A DNA stretch of 64,000 bases from Nocardioides kongjuensis (GTDB lineage: Bacteria; Actinomycetota; Actinomycetes; Propionibacteriales; Nocardioidaceae). Positions within the stretch are counted from its first letter, which is position 1. The number at the start of each line of letters is the position of its first letter. Positions 42,477-51,635 of this stretch are shown in pieces. Both the position numbers and the translations under genes were made by a program. Where the stretch lies: contig NZ_JACCBF010000001.1 of the NCBI RefSeq assembly GCF_013409625.1, positions 5,459,001 through 5,523,000 on the forward strand, written 5' to 3'. A model generated the notes under the pieces. It ran no database searches and was not told the origin of the DNA. It was given only the letters and a program-made list of their open reading frames with translations.

Positions 42477-43657
42477 TTGCCGAGCGCTCGTGACGCTGCC
42501 GAGGAGTGCCGCCGCTTGCGGTTGGTGCCGATGGGCGTGGCTGGGCGGTTGTCGGTCGACCACTCGGTGATCCACTCGTCCATCGCCAGCCAGGTGGTGG
42601 TCCGCGCGGCGCGGCCGGTCAGCATCCCGAGGTGCCCGCCGGGCACGACCTCGAAGCGGACCTCCGGCGACTTCGTCAGCAGCGGTACGACGGCCCGCAC
42701 CGCCGGGACCGGCGCGATCCCGTCGGTGGACCCGCCGAACACCAGCACCGGGACGGTGATCTCGCCCAGGTCGATGGTCCGGTCGTCGAGCTCGAAGGTG
42801 CCGCTGGCGAGCTGGTTGCCCTTCGCGAAGCGGTGGTAGAGCTGTCCGAACGTGCGGCCCGGGTAGGCGATCATGTTCGAGGTGAAGTGGTCGACCGCCT
42901 CGACCTGCGCGAGGAACTCGCGGTCGTCGACGTGGGTCGCCAGTGCGATCGGCTTGGTCACCAGCTTCTGGAAGGCGGTGAGCTGGAAGGCCCACTTCAC
43001 CAGCGGCTTCGGCGCCCCGCCGAGCATCTGGTAGCCCTTGGTGATCGGGCCCTTGCCGTTGAACAGGTTGAGCAGCGGCCGGAACGGCGCCAGCAGCGGC
43101 ACCAGCGAGATGTCGATCGGCGAGCCGACGACCGTCAGGGACGCGACGGGCAGCTCCCCGGAGCGTTCGTCGGCCAGGGTGAGCAGCGAGAAGATGCCGC
43201 CCAGCGACCAGCCGATCACGTGCACCGGACGGCCGCCGGCGTGCTCGGACACGGCACGGATCGCGCTCGGCACGACCTCGTCCACCCAGTGCTCCATGCC
43301 GAGGTTGCGGTCGCGGAAGGACACCTCGCCGTACTCGACGAGGTACGTCGGGCGGCCCTCGGTCACGAAGTGCTCGACCAGCGAGCAGCCGCGGCGCAGG
43401 TCGTAGCAGCTCGACGGCGCGGCCAGGGGGGTGACCAGCAGCACCGGGTCGCCGTGCTCCTGGACGTGGCCGGACGGGCGGTAGTGGTACACCTCCCGCA
43501 GCGTGCCGTCGTCGATCAGCGTGCGCGGCATGGGACGCAGGTCGGCCACGCCGCCGTAGAGCAGCTTGTGGGCGACGTTGCTCGCGGCAGCGACGACCTG
43601 GTCCGGGGCGGGGAGCAGGCCGGCGCCCGGGACGGAGCGCAGGGGCACCAGATCCAT
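42473..43657 (-). CDS. Alpha/beta hydrolase, PHA-synthase-like
   Basis: The 394-residue protein has an alpha/beta hydrolase fold with nucleophile elbow GWSLGG near residue 150. PHA synthases have GxCxG, so this has Ser in place of Cys and is probably an esterase, lipase or depolymerase. An FGGSTDG acidic segment and PGGHLGML catalytic His follow. The ATG is six bases after TAGTTT, a leaderless start. It leads the operon with the MFS carrier and PLP decarboxylase. The C-terminus is basic. Confidence 0.82.
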   Translation of the reverse strand: MDLVPLRSVPGAGLLPAPDQVVAAASNVAHKLLYGGVADLRPMPRTLIDDGTLREVYHYRPSGHVQEHGDPVLLVTPLAAPSSCYDLRRGCSLVEHFVTEGRPTYLVEYGEVSFRDRNLGMEHWVDEVVPSAIRAVSEHAGGRPVHVIGWSLGGIFSLLTLADERSGELPVASLTVVGSPIDISLVPLLAPFRPLLNLFNGKGPITKGYQMLGGAPKPLVKWAFQLTAFQKLVTKPIALATHVDDREFLAQVEAVDHFTSNMIAYPGRTFGQLYHRFAKGNQLASGTFELDDRTIDLGEITVPVLVFGGSTDGIAPVPAVRAVVPLLTKSPEVRFEVVPGGHLGMLTGRAARTTTWLAMDEWITEWSTDNRPATPIGTNRKRRHSSAASRALGK

Positions 43658-43663
43658 GAGCGA

Positions 43664-43669
43664 AAACTA
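43664..43669 (-). promoter_or_regulatory. Leaderless -10 for the alpha/beta hydrolase operon
   Basis: TAGTTT on the minus strand is six bases from the ATG at 43657. Confidence 0.5.
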
Positions 43670-43727
43670 CCGCGTGGTAGCCACTCGTGAGGCCGTCGTC
43701 CGGGGACCGGTGACCCGCCTCCCGGTC

Positions 43728-45152
43728 TCAGGAGAGGGTCGCCGGCCGCACCGACTTGGTGTGGCTGTGGCTGTCGTCCTCGAGCTCGGTCATGAAGCTG
43801 TCGGCCCAGGCCTTCACGTCGTGCTGCGCGATCTGGCGCCGCATCGCCTTCATCCGCCGGGTCAGCTCCTTGGGCTCGGCCTCGTAGGCCTCCAGCAGCG
43901 CCGCCTTCATGCCGTTCATGTCGTAGGGGTTGACCAGCCAGGCCTGGCGCAGCTCGTCGGCCGCACCCGCGAACTCCGAGAGCACCAGGGCGCCGTCGTC
44001 GTCGACCCGGCAGGCGACGTACTCCTTGGCGACCAGGTTCATGCCGTCGCGGTAGGGCGTGACGACCATGATGTCGGCGGCGCGGTAGAGCGCGGCCATC
44101 TCCTCGCGGGGGTACGACGTGTGCAGGTAGCTCACCGCCGGGCGGCCGATCCGGCCGAGGTCGCCGTTGATCCGGCCGACCAGGAGCTCGATGTCGTCGC
44201 GCAGGTTGCGGTAGTGCTCGACCCGCTCGCGTGAGGGGACGGCGACCTGGACGAAGACGGCGTCGTCCACGGTGAGCGCGCCGTCGCGGATCAGCTCGCC
44301 GAAGGCGCGCAGCCGGGCGTGGATGCCCTTGGTGTAGTCGAGCCGGTCGATGCCGAGGAAGATCTTGCGCGGGTTGCCGAGGGCGTCGCGGATCGCCTCC
44401 GCGCGCTCGGCGACCGCCTCGGAGCGGGCCAGCTCCTCGAAGCCGGCGGCGTCGATCGAGATCGGGAAGGCGGCGGCGCGCACGGTGCGGCCGTCGGGCA
44501 GGTAGACGAGGTCGCGGTGCGTCTTGTGGCCGACGCGCTGGCGGACCAGGCGGATGAAGTTCTGCGCGGCACCGGGCAGCTGGAAGCCGACCAGGTCGGC
44601 GCCGAGCAGGCCCTCGAGGATCTGGCGGCGCCACGGCAGCTGCTGGAACAGCTCGGCCGGCGGGAACGGGATGTGCAGGTAGAAGCCGATCCTCAGGTCC
44701 GGGCGCAGCTCGCGCAGCATCTGCGGCACCAGCTGCAGCTGGTAGTCGTGGACCCACACGGTCGCGCCGTCGTTGGCCAGCTCGGCGGTGCGCTCGGCGA
44801 AGCGACGGTTGACCTTCACGTAGGTGTCCCACCACTCGCGGTGGAACTCCGGCTTCGCGACGACGTCGTGGTACAGCGGCCACAGGGTGCCGTTGGAGAA
44901 GCCCTCGTAGTGCTCCTCGATCTCCTCGGCCGACATCGCGAGGGGCACCAGGTCGAGGCCGTCGACCTTGAACGGCTTGAACGCCTTCGTGCCTCCCGGC
45001 CAGCCGATCCAGACCCCGTCGTGGGCCCGCATCACGGGCTCGATGGCCGAGACCAGGCCGCCGGGTGACCGGCGCCAGTGGGCCTTCCCGTTGCGGTCGG
45101 TGACACGGTCGACGGGAAGGCGGTTGGCGACGATCACGAGGTCATGGCCCAC
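43728..45152 (-). CDS. otsA: Trehalose-6-phosphate synthase OtsA
   Basis: The 474-residue GT20 enzyme shows [11 protein letters not shown] at the start, [44 protein letters not shown] and the C-terminal [18 protein letters not shown] with the sugar-nucleotide Glu. It joins a nucleotide-glucose and glucose-6-phosphate to make trehalose-6-phosphate. OtsB lies 4 kb away on the other strand. The GTG start is set by TAGGGT six bases upstream. Trehalose is a stress protectant in these bacteria. Confidence 0.95.
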   Translation of the reverse strand: MGHDLVIVANRLPVDRVTDRNGKAHWRRSPGGLVSAIEPVMRAHDGVWIGWPGGTKAFKPFKVDGLDLVPLAMSAEEIEEHYEGFSNGTLWPLYHDVVAKPEFHREWWDTYVKVNRRFAERTAELANDGATVWVHDYQLQLVPQMLRELRPDLRIGFYLHIPFPPAELFQQLPWRRQILEGLLGADLVGFQLPGAAQNFIRLVRQRVGHKTHRDLVYLPDGRTVRAAAFPISIDAAGFEELARSEAVAERAEAIRDALGNPRKIFLGIDRLDYTKGIHARLRAFGELIRDGALTVDDAVFVQVAVPSRERVEHYRNLRDDIELLVGRINGDLGRIGRPAVSYLHTSYPREEMAALYRAADIMVVTPYRDGMNLVAKEYVACRVDDDGALVLSEFAGAADELRQAWLVNPYDMNGMKAALLEAYEAEPKELTRRMKAMRRQIAQHDVKAWADSFMTELEDDSHSHTKSVRPATLS

Positions 45153-45158
45153 GTGGTC

Positions 45159-45164
45159 ACCCTA
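45159..45164 (-). promoter_or_regulatory. Leaderless -10 for otsA
   Basis: TAGGGT on the minus strand precedes the GTG at 45152 by six bases. Confidence 0.6.
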
Positions 45165-45252
45165 GTGGGAACGCGGTTGTCGGGCTGGCCCGACAGCAGG
45201 GTGTCGTGCTGGCAGGATTCAGCCGACGACCTCCACCGACCACGCTGGACCC

Positions 45253-46533
45253 ATGACCGAGAACCCGGTGCTGCCCCCGCCCGCCCACCCGCCGACCCGG
45301 CGGTGGCTGCGGGACACCGGCTACGCCTTCGCGGCGCTGCCGCTCGCCCTCGTCGCGCTGGTGGTGGTGATCGCCTTCGTGTCCGCCGGGCTCGGCCTGG
45401 CCGTGGTGGTCGGTGGCGTGTTCGTCCTCGTCGTGGGGGTGTACGCCGCCCGCGGGTTCGCCCACGTCGAGCGCCGCCGCCTCGCGGTGCTCGTCGGGCG
45501 GCCGGTCCCGGAGCCGGCGTACCTGCGGGCGCGCCGCGAGGACGGCTTCTGGCGCCGGTCGCTGACGCCGCTGCGCGACCCGCAGTCGTGGCTGGACGTG
45601 GTGTGGTCGCTGGTCGGGTGGATCACCGCGACGGTGGCGTTCTGCGTGGCGATGGCCTGGTGGGCCTCGGTGCTCGGCGGGCTGTCCTACTGGTTCTGGG
45701 AGCGGTTCGTCCCGCGCGACGACAGCGATGCGCAGAGCCTGGCCGACCTGGTCGGGCTCGGCGACAGCCGGGCCGCCGACGTGGGTCTGGTGACCGGGAT
45801 CGGCGTCCTCGCGCTGGTGACGCTGCCGTTCGCGATGAGGTTCGCGGCCGTCGTGCACGCGAGCCTGGCGTCGGTGCTGCTGACCAGCCGTGCCGAGCTG
45901 CAGGGCCGGGTGGCGCACGTCGAGGAGAGTCGGGAGTCCGCACACCGGGCCGAGGCCGAGTCGCTGCGCAGGCTCGAGCGCGACATCCACGACGGCCCGC
46001 AGCAGCGGCTGATCCGCCTCGGCATGGACCTCGGCCGGGCCCGGGTGCAGCTGGCCGAGGACCCCGCGACCGCCGCCCGCACCCTCGACGCCGCCGTGGC
46101 CCAGACCCGCGAGGCGGTCGAGGAGCTCCGTGCGCTGTCGCGGGGGATCGCCCCGCCGCTGCTGGTCGACCGCGGCCTGGCCGCCGCCGTCGCCGAGATG
46201 GCGGACGGCCAGCCGATCCCGGTCCGGGTCACCGCCGACCTGCCGCCGAGGCTTCCGCTCGCCGTCGAGACCGCCGCCTACTTCGTGGCGGCCGAGGCGC
46301 TGACCAACGTGGTCAAGCACAGCGGTGCCGACCGCGCCGACCTCGCACTCGCGCTCGTCGACGGGCACCTGGAGGTGACCGTCGACGACAACGGCTGCGG
46401 CGGGGCGACCGACGTGCCCGGGCACGGTCTCGCCGGCCTGCGCGAGCGTCTCGCCGGCGTCGACGGCACCCTGGTCGTCGCCTCGCCCGAAGGCGGCCCG
46501 ACCCGGCTGCGTGCGCAGGTGCCGCTGCGGTGA
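45253..46533 (+). CDS. Membrane sensor histidine kinase (NarL-type)
   Basis: The 426-residue kinase has two paired membrane segments (FAALPLALVALVVVIAFVSAG and LGLAVVVGGVFVLVVGVYAARG; then near residues 117-140 and 180-210), a HisKA_3 helix with H246 in ERDIHDGPQQR, and an HATPase domain (EALTNVVKHSGAD, VDDNGCGG, GHGLAGLRERLAG). It has no evident extracellular sensor domain, so it probably senses the membrane. Its response regulator starts 11 bases after its stop. The signal is unknown. Confidence 0.92.
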   Translation: MTENPVLPPPAHPPTRRWLRDTGYAFAALPLALVALVVVIAFVSAGLGLAVVVGGVFVLVVGVYAARGFAHVERRRLAVLVGRPVPEPAYLRARREDGFWRRSLTPLRDPQSWLDVVWSLVGWITATVAFCVAMAWWASVLGGLSYWFWERFVPRDDSDAQSLADLVGLGDSRAADVGLVTGIGVLALVTLPFAMRFAAVVHASLASVLLTSRAELQGRVAHVEESRESAHRAEAESLRRLERDIHDGPQQRLIRLGMDLGRARVQLAEDPATAARTLDAAVAQTREAVEELRALSRGIAPPLLVDRGLAAAVAEMADGQPIPVRVTADLPPRLPLAVETAAYFVAAEALTNVVKHSGADRADLALALVDGHLEVTVDDNGCGGATDVPGHGLAGLRERLAGVDGTLVVASPEGGPTRLRAQVPLR

Positions 46534-46543
46534 GGATGGCGCC

Positions 46544-47206
46544 GTGAGGATCGTGGTCGCCGACGACTCCGTGCTGCTGCGCGAGGGACTCCAGCTCCTG
46601 CTCGCCGAGGCCGGGCACGAGGTCGTGGCAGCGGTGGGCGACGGGCCGGCCCTGGTCGACGCGGTGCTCGAGCAGCGACCGGACCTGGCGATCGTCGACG
46701 TACGGATGCCGCCCAGCCACACCGACGAGGGCCTGCGCGCTGCCGTGGCGTGCCGGAAGGCGTGGCCGCAGGCGCGGGTGCTGGTCCTGTCGCAGTACGT
46801 CGTCGCGTCCTACGCCGACGAGCTGCTCGCCACGGGGGAGGGCGGCGTCGGCTACCTGCTCAAGGACCGGGTCAGCGAGGTCCGGGAGTTCCTCGACGCG
46901 CTGGTCACGGTCGCCGACGGCGGCGCCGTGCTGGACCCGGTCGTGGTCAAGCACCTGATGGGCCGGCAGCGCGACCCGCTCGCCGCGCTGACGCCACGCG
47001 AGCGCGAGGTGCTCGCGCTGATGGCCGAGGGCCGCTCCAACGCTGCCGTCGCCGAGGCGCTCGTCGTGTCGCTGGCCGCGGTCGAGAAGCACACGCAGCG
47101 GATCTTCGCGAAGCTCGGGCTCAGCCCCGACGACGACCAGTCGCACCGTCGGGTGGTGGCCGTGGTGCGCTTCCTGCGCGCGGACCAGGCTCAGTCGCCG
47201 GGGTAG
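46544..47206 (+). CDS. LuxR-family response regulator
   Basis: The 220-residue regulator has a receiver domain (acidic D7/D8, phospho-site D52 in IVDVRMPP, Lys in YLLKDR) and a C-terminal LuxR helix-turn-helix (LTPREREVLALMAEGRSNAAVA). It pairs with the kinase directly upstream. The GTG start was chosen because the receiver begins immediately (RIVVADDSV). Its last 16 bases overlap the convergent oxidoreductase gene. Confidence 0.92.
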   Translation: MRIVVADDSVLLREGLQLLLAEAGHEVVAAVGDGPALVDAVLEQRPDLAIVDVRMPPSHTDEGLRAAVACRKAWPQARVLVLSQYVVASYADELLATGEGGVGYLLKDRVSEVREFLDALVTVADGGAVLDPVVVKHLMGRQRDPLAALTPREREVLALMAEGRSNAAVAEALVVSLAAVEKHTQRIFAKLGLSPDDDQSHRRVVAVVRFLRADQAQSPG

Positions 47207-48201
47207 CGGATGCCCAGGTCGGCCCGCAGCGCGTCCATCTGGCGCAGGATCGTGAGCGTCTGCGCGTGCGGGACCAGCGGGCTCTCGCGGAGCCCGGCCC
47301 GGAGGCAGCGGTCCACCTCGGCCGCCTCGTTGCCGTAGCCGCGGCCGACCACCGGCTCGTCCCCGGTCAGCACGACCTGCTGCTCGGGACGGCCGACCGG
47401 CGTGAAGACCGCTGCGCGCGGGTGGTGGAAGTCGCCCTGCAGCTCGATCCGGCCCAGGTCGGTGGCGATCGACGCGGACCGGCTCGACCACGACGTCATC
47501 GATGCGTGCATCGTGGCGACGGCGCCGCCCGGGTAGCGCCCGGCGATCGCGACGTCGAGGTCGACACCACTCGGGCTGAGCGTGCCGACGCCGCGCAGCT
47601 CCTCGGCCTCGCCGAGCACCAGGTGGGCGAAGGTCAGCGGGTAGATCCCCATGTCGAGCAGCGCGCCGCCGCCGAGGTCCGGCGCGAGCAGGCGGTCCGT
47701 CGGGGGAGCGTCGACCCGGAAGCCCAGCTCGGCCGCCAGGTGGTACGGCGTGCCGAACCGGCCGCTCGCCAGCTCACGACGCAGCTCCCGGACGACCGGG
47801 TGGCACGCCGTCCACATCGCCTCCATGAGGAACCGGTCGTGCTCGGATGCGAGCCGCACCATCTCCTCGGCGTCGGAGGTGCGCAGGGTCAGCGGCTTCT
47901 CGCACAGCACGTGCTTGCCGGCCCGGAACGCCGCCCGGGCGCCGGCGAGGTGGAGGGAGTGCGGCGTCGCGATGTAGACCACGTCCACCGCGGGGTCGGC
48001 CACCAGCGCCTCGTAGCTGCCGTGGACGCGGGTGCCGCTGTCGCCGTACCCGCTCGCGAAGGCCTGCGCGGACTCCTCGCTCCTCGAGCCCACCGCCGCG
48101 AGCCGCGCGCCCGGGACCAGGGCCAGGTCGGCCGCGAACGACCGGGCGATCTTGCCGGTGGCGAGGATGCCCCAGCCGAGGGGGTCCGGGTTGCCCGTCA
48201 T
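47191..48201 (-). CDS. Gfo/Idh/MocA family NAD(P)-dependent oxidoreductase
   Basis: The 336-residue protein has a Rossmann N-terminus (WGILATGKIARSFAADL), the EKPLT motif with the catalytic-site lysine (HVLCEKPLTL), and a substrate-binding C-terminal domain (LGGGALLDMGIYPL). The family oxidises sugars, dihydrodiols or cyclitols with NAD(P). It is monocistronic with TAGGCT seven bases before the ATG. The substrate is not readable. Confidence 0.9.
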   Translation of the reverse strand: MTGNPDPLGWGILATGKIARSFAADLALVPGARLAAVGSRSEESAQAFASGYGDSGTRVHGSYEALVADPAVDVVYIATPHSLHLAGARAAFRAGKHVLCEKPLTLRTSDAEEMVRLASEHDRFLMEAMWTACHPVVRELRRELASGRFGTPYHLAAELGFRVDAPPTDRLLAPDLGGGALLDMGIYPLTFAHLVLGEAEELRGVGTLSPSGVDLDVAIAGRYPGGAVATMHASMTSWSSRSASIATDLGRIELQGDFHHPRAAVFTPVGRPEQQVVLTGDEPVVGRGYGNEAAEVDRCLRAGLRESPLVPHAQTLTILRQMDALRADLGIRYPGD

Positions 48202-48208
48202 GCGCGTG

Positions 48209-48214
48209 AGCCTA
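48209..48214 (-). promoter_or_regulatory. Leaderless -10 for the Gfo/Idh/MocA gene
   Basis: TAGGCT on the minus strand lies seven bases before the ATG at 48201. Confidence 0.6.
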
Positions 48215-48321
48215 GGGTGAGGGCGGCCGGCGCGGCCGAATGACATCGTTGTGATTCGCGGGTTACAGTACTGATCAGAAGACCTGTCGACCTTCCCCAC
48301 CTGATGCGTCGAGGAGACCCC

Positions 48322-48624
48322 ATGACCGCCGAGCGCAAGACCCAGGAGAACGCCGCCGACGCGGCCGCTCCCGGCGGCCTCAGCGACCGCGATCGCGCCA
48401 TCCTCGAGTTCGAACGGCAGTGGTGGAAGTACGCCGGGGCCAAGGAGAGCGCCGTGCGTGAGCAGTTCGACATGAGCGCCACCCGCTACTACCAGGTGCT
48501 CAACGCGCTGATCGACCGCCCGGAGGCCCTCGAGGCCGACCCGCTGCTCGTGCGCCGCCTGCGGCGACTGCGCTCGCAGCGTCAGCGGCAGCGGTCCGCG
48601 CGGCGCCTGGGCTTCGAGATCTGA
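48322..48624 (+). CDS. DUF3263 protein (small actinobacterial regulator-like)
   Basis: The 100-residue protein contains the DUF3263 core: LSDRDRAILEFERQWWKYAG, then VREQFDMSATRYYQVLNALI and the basic tail LRRLRSQRQRQRSARRLGF. The segment looks like a helix-turn-helix. It is found across actinobacteria, commonly near otsB and LytR_C genes, as here. The ATG follows GGAGA; an earlier in-frame ATG at 48304 is possible. The function is unknown. Confidence 0.85.
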   Translation: MTAERKTQENAADAAAPGGLSDRDRAILEFERQWWKYAGAKESAVREQFDMSATRYYQVLNALIDRPEALEADPLLVRRLRRLRSQRQRQRSARRLGFEI

Positions 48625-48627
48625 CCC

Positions 48628-49161
48628 ATGGCCACCGACACTCGCACCCGAGCCGAGCGCGGCGCCGTCCTGCCCTCGCCCGTGGTGCTGCTCAGCATCG
48701 TCGCGGTGGCCCTCGCGGCCATCGCCTTCGTCGCCACCCGTGGCGACGGTCCCGCCGAGCGCGACATCTCCGCCACCAAGGCGGCGGCCACCCCGACCGC
48801 CACCGCCGACGCGAGCGACGCGGCCACCGACCCGGCCACGACGCCGACCGAGGAGGAGAAGCCCGCGCCTCCGCCGGTCGTGCGCGGCGACCACACGGTC
48901 GTCGTCTTCAACAACACCGCGATCCGCGGCCTCGCCGGCCGGGTCTCGGAGAAGGTGGAGGCCGCCGGCTGGAAGGTCGGTGCCACCGACAACTGGTACG
49001 GCACCGTCCCCGCGACCACCGTCTACTTCCCCAAGGGCAAGAAGGCCGTCGCCCAGCAGCTCGCCCTGGACCTCGGCATCGCCCGGGTCCTGCCGGCCGA
49101 CACCGACAGCGACATGAGCGACACGAACCTCACCGTCATCCTCACCGGCGAGCTGGACTGA
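48628..49161 (+). CDS. LytR_C-domain envelope protein
   Basis: The 177-residue protein has a cytoplasmic basic start, one membrane helix (VVLLSIVAVALAAIAFVATRG, residues about 18-38), a Thr/Ala/Asp-rich linker, and a LytR_C domain (VVVFNNTAIRGLAGRVSEKV through YFPKGKKAVAQQLA). The domain lies outside the membrane and occurs in wall-polymer ligases and stand-alone proteins. It starts three bases after the DUF3263 stop, so they form an operon. The role is probably in the cell envelope. Confidence 0.88.
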   Translation: MATDTRTRAERGAVLPSPVVLLSIVAVALAAIAFVATRGDGPAERDISATKAAATPTATADASDAATDPATTPTEEEKPAPPPVVRGDHTVVVFNNTAIRGLAGRVSEKVEAAGWKVGATDNWYGTVPATTVYFPKGKKAVAQQLALDLGIARVLPADTDSDMSDTNLTVILTGELD

Positions 49162-49203
49162 TCGCTCTGATCGGGCCGAGCATTCACCGACCCGTCATCC
49201 ACT

Positions 49204-49215
49204 GTCACCGGTGAC
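49204..49215. repeat. 12-bp palindrome upstream of otsB
   Basis: GTCACCGGTGAC is a perfect palindrome ending eight bases before the otsB ATG. It may be an operator. Confidence 0.35.
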
Positions 49216-49223
49216 GTGATGGG

Positions 49224-50084
49224 ATGGGGTGCGTGAGGTTCACGTCCGTCTCCGGTGAGCAGCGCTACGACGCGCTGGTTCGCGTCGCGTCGCGCACCGT
49301 CGTCGGCCTGGACTTCGACGGCACCCTGTCGCCGATCGTCGACGACCCGGCGCGCGCGCACATCCACCCGGACGCACCCGAGGTCTTGATGGCGCTGGCC
49401 GAGGAGGTCGCCGCGATCGCGGTGATCACCGGCCGCCCGGCACGTCAGGCGCTCGACCTCGGGGGACTCGAGGAGGTCGGCGACGCGCTCGAGGCGGCCG
49501 GCAAGGAGCTGTTCGTCTTCGGCCAGTACGGCAACGAGCGCTGGAGCTCCACCCACCGCCGGATCATGGGGGCCCGGCCCCCGCGCGGGCTGGCGACGTT
49601 CGAGCGGGACCTGCCCCGCGCGCTGCGCACGGCCGGTGCCAGCGACGCGTACGTCGAGGACAAGGGCCTCGCGGTCGCCGTCCACACCCGGCGGCTGGCC
49701 GACCCCGAGGGCGCCTTCGACCGGCTGCTGCCCCCACTGCGCGAGCTCGCCAGCCGGCACGGCCTGGTCCTGGAGCCCGGCAAGTCGGTGATCGAGGTCC
49801 GCTCGGCCGGCTCCCACAAGGGCATGGTCGTGCACCGGCTCGCTGCCGTGCTCGACGCCGACGGCTTCCTGTTCGCCGGCGACGACCTCGGCGACGTCGA
49901 GGCGTTCGAGGCCGTCGAGGAGCTCGGCCAGCGTGGCCTGGCCACGTTGCGGGTGTGCTCGGCGTCCGACGAGCAGAGCGCCCTCGTCGCGCTCTCCGAC
50001 GTCGTGGTGCACGGGCCCACCGGCGTGCTGGACCTGCTCCGGCAGCTCACGAGCGACGCGCGCGCGGCCCGTCGTACGTCCTGA
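49224..50084 (+). CDS. otsB: Trehalose-6-phosphate phosphatase OtsB
   Basis: The 286-residue HAD phosphatase has the nucleophile motif DFDGTLSP (residues about 30-37), VITGRPA, the motif EPGKSVIEVR, and GDDLGDVEAFEAV with the metal-binding aspartates. It dephosphorylates trehalose-6-phosphate, completing the OtsA-OtsB route; otsA is 4 kb away on the opposite strand. The start may be this ATG or the GTG three codons later. A 12-base palindrome lies immediately upstream. Confidence 0.93.
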   Translation: MGCVRFTSVSGEQRYDALVRVASRTVVGLDFDGTLSPIVDDPARAHIHPDAPEVLMALAEEVAAIAVITGRPARQALDLGGLEEVGDALEAAGKELFVFGQYGNERWSSTHRRIMGARPPRGLATFERDLPRALRTAGASDAYVEDKGLAVAVHTRRLADPEGAFDRLLPPLRELASRHGLVLEPGKSVIEVRSAGSHKGMVVHRLAAVLDADGFLFAGDDLGDVEAFEAVEELGQRGLATLRVCSASDEQSALVALSDVVVHGPTGVLDLLRQLTSDARAARRTS

Positions 50085-50126
50085 GTCTCATATTCCGGAC
50101 GACAGTCTCGACATCCGGGACCCCGA

Positions 50127-50157
50127 TTGGGTGTCCGCGGTGGATCGCCCCTAGGCT
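50127..50157 (+). promoter_or_regulatory. Promoter upstream of the SAM riboswitch
   Basis: TTGGGT (50127-50132) and TAGGCT (50152-50157) are 19 bases apart, and the riboswitch begins eight bases after the -10, where transcription should start. Confidence 0.5.
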
Positions 50158-50164
50158 GAGCGTG

Positions 50165-50305
50165 CTCATCCAGAGGGACTGAGGGAACGGCCCTGAGAAG
50201 TCCCGGCAACCGCCGCGAACTCCCGTCTGACACCTGCTCGCAGGGGTCGGCGTCGCGGAAACGGTGCCAAATCCGACCCGCGCGAGAGTCGCCGGGACAG
50301 ATGAG
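50165..50305 (+). ncRNA. S-box (SAM-I clan) riboswitch
   Basis: P1 pairs CTCATC (50165-50170) with GATGAG (50300-50305). The core motifs are CAGAGGGACTGAGGGAACGG, then CCCGGCAACC, a long P3 stem, CGGTGCCAAATCC, and GGGACAGATGAG, which are the diagnostic S-box parts. SAM binding usually shuts off sulfur and methionine genes. The threonine synthase ribosome site (AAGGAGG) begins one base after P1, so control may be at translation. I see no separate terminator before the gene. Confidence 0.9.
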
Positions 50306-50317
50306 AAGGAGGAATCC

Positions 50318-51604
50318 ATGAGCGCCGTTGTGACCGAGTCGCCCGAGACGACCGAGACCACCAAGCCGGGACTGCGCGAGGGTGCGTTCGGCAACGCGAC
50401 CGCCCTGTCCTGTCGCGAGTGCGGCCACCAGGTCGACCTGGGCCCGTTCTACGCCTGTCCGGAGTGCTTCGGCCCGCTGGAGATCGCCTACGACTTCCCG
50501 AAGGTCACCCGCGAGGAGATCGAGGCCGGCCCGCGCAACATCTGGCGCTACAAGGCGCTGCTGCCGGTCCCGAGCGACATCGAGACCAGCCCCAACACCG
50601 AGCCCGGGTTCACCCGGCTGCTCAAGGCCGACAACCTCGGTCGTGAGCTCGGCATCGCCAACCTGTGGGTGAAGGACGACACCACCAACCCCACCAACTC
50701 CTTCAAGGACCGCGTCGTCGCCTGCGCCCTCAGCGCCGCCCGCGAGCTCGGCGCCAAGGTCTTCGCCTGCCCCTCGACCGGCAACCTCGCCAACGCCGTT
50801 GCCGCGGCCGGCGCCCGCGCCGGGATCAAGACGGTCGTGTTCATCCCGAGCAACCTCGAGCACGCCAAGCAGGTCAACTCCGCGATCTTCACCGACGGCC
50901 TGGTCGCCGTCGACGGCAACTACGACGACGTCAACAAGCTCGCCTCCGAGATCGCCGGCGAGGAGGAGGGCTGGGCCTTCGTCAACGTCAACGTGCGGCC
51001 CTACTACGCCGAGGGCTCGAAGACGATCGGCTACGAGATCGCCGAGCAGCTCGGCTGGCGCCTGCCCGACCAGGTCGTCATCCCGGTCGCGTCCGGCTCC
51101 CAGCTGACCAAGGTCGACAAGGCCTTCCAGGAGCTGATCAAGCTCGGCCTGGTCGAGGACAAGCCCTACCGGATCTTCGGCGCCCAGGCCACCGGGTGCG
51201 GCCCGGTCGCCACCGCCTACAAGGCCGGCACCGACGCGATCCGCCCGGTCAAGCCCGACACCATCGCCAAGAGCCTGGCCATCGGCAACCCGGCCGACGG
51301 CATCTACGTCCTCGACATCGCCCGCCGCACCGGCGGTGCCGTCGAGGAGGTCACCGACGACGAGATCCGCGCCGGCATCGTGCTCCTGGCCCGCACCGAG
51401 GGCATCTTCGCCGAGACCGCCGGTGGCACGACGACCGCGGTCACCAAGAAGCTCGTCGAGACCGGCCAGCTCGACCCGAACCTCGAGACCGTCGTCGTCA
51501 ACACCGGCCACGGCCTCAAGACCCTCGACGCGATCGCCGACCAGGTCGGCGCCGCGGCGACCATCGCGCCGAGCTACAAGGCCTTCAAGGCCACCGGCAT
51601 CTGA
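50318..51604 (+). CDS. thrC: Threonine synthase-like PLP enzyme under SAM control
   Basis: The 428-residue fold-type II PLP enzyme has an N-terminal zinc ribbon (CRECGHQVDLGPFYACPECFG), the PLP lysine in NPTNSFKDRV, and the phosphate loop region SGSQLTKV. Threonine synthases convert O-phosphohomoserine to threonine. An S-box riboswitch and a downstream MoaD/ThiS-like sulfur carrier are unusual for a plain ThrC and suggest use of O-phosphohomoserine with a thiocarboxylate to make homocysteine. That is inference. The start follows AAGGAGG next to riboswitch P1. Confidence 0.9.
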   Translation: MSAVVTESPETTETTKPGLREGAFGNATALSCRECGHQVDLGPFYACPECFGPLEIAYDFPKVTREEIEAGPRNIWRYKALLPVPSDIETSPNTEPGFTRLLKADNLGRELGIANLWVKDDTTNPTNSFKDRVVACALSAARELGAKVFACPSTGNLANAVAAAGARAGIKTVVFIPSNLEHAKQVNSAIFTDGLVAVDGNYDDVNKLASEIAGEEEGWAFVNVNVRPYYAEGSKTIGYEIAEQLGWRLPDQVVIPVASGSQLTKVDKAFQELIKLGLVEDKPYRIFGAQATGCGPVATAYKAGTDAIRPVKPDTIAKSLAIGNPADGIYVLDIARRTGGAVEEVTDDEIRAGIVLLARTEGIFAETAGGTTTAVTKKLVETGQLDPNLETVVVNTGHGLKTLDAIADQVGAAATIAPSYKAFKATGI

Positions 51605-51635
51605 GCACACCCCCACCAGCAGAAGAGAGCGCACC

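Noticed and set aside
42473..43657. True PHA synthase
   Set aside because: The nucleophile elbow has Ser (GWSLGG) where PHA synthases need Cys.
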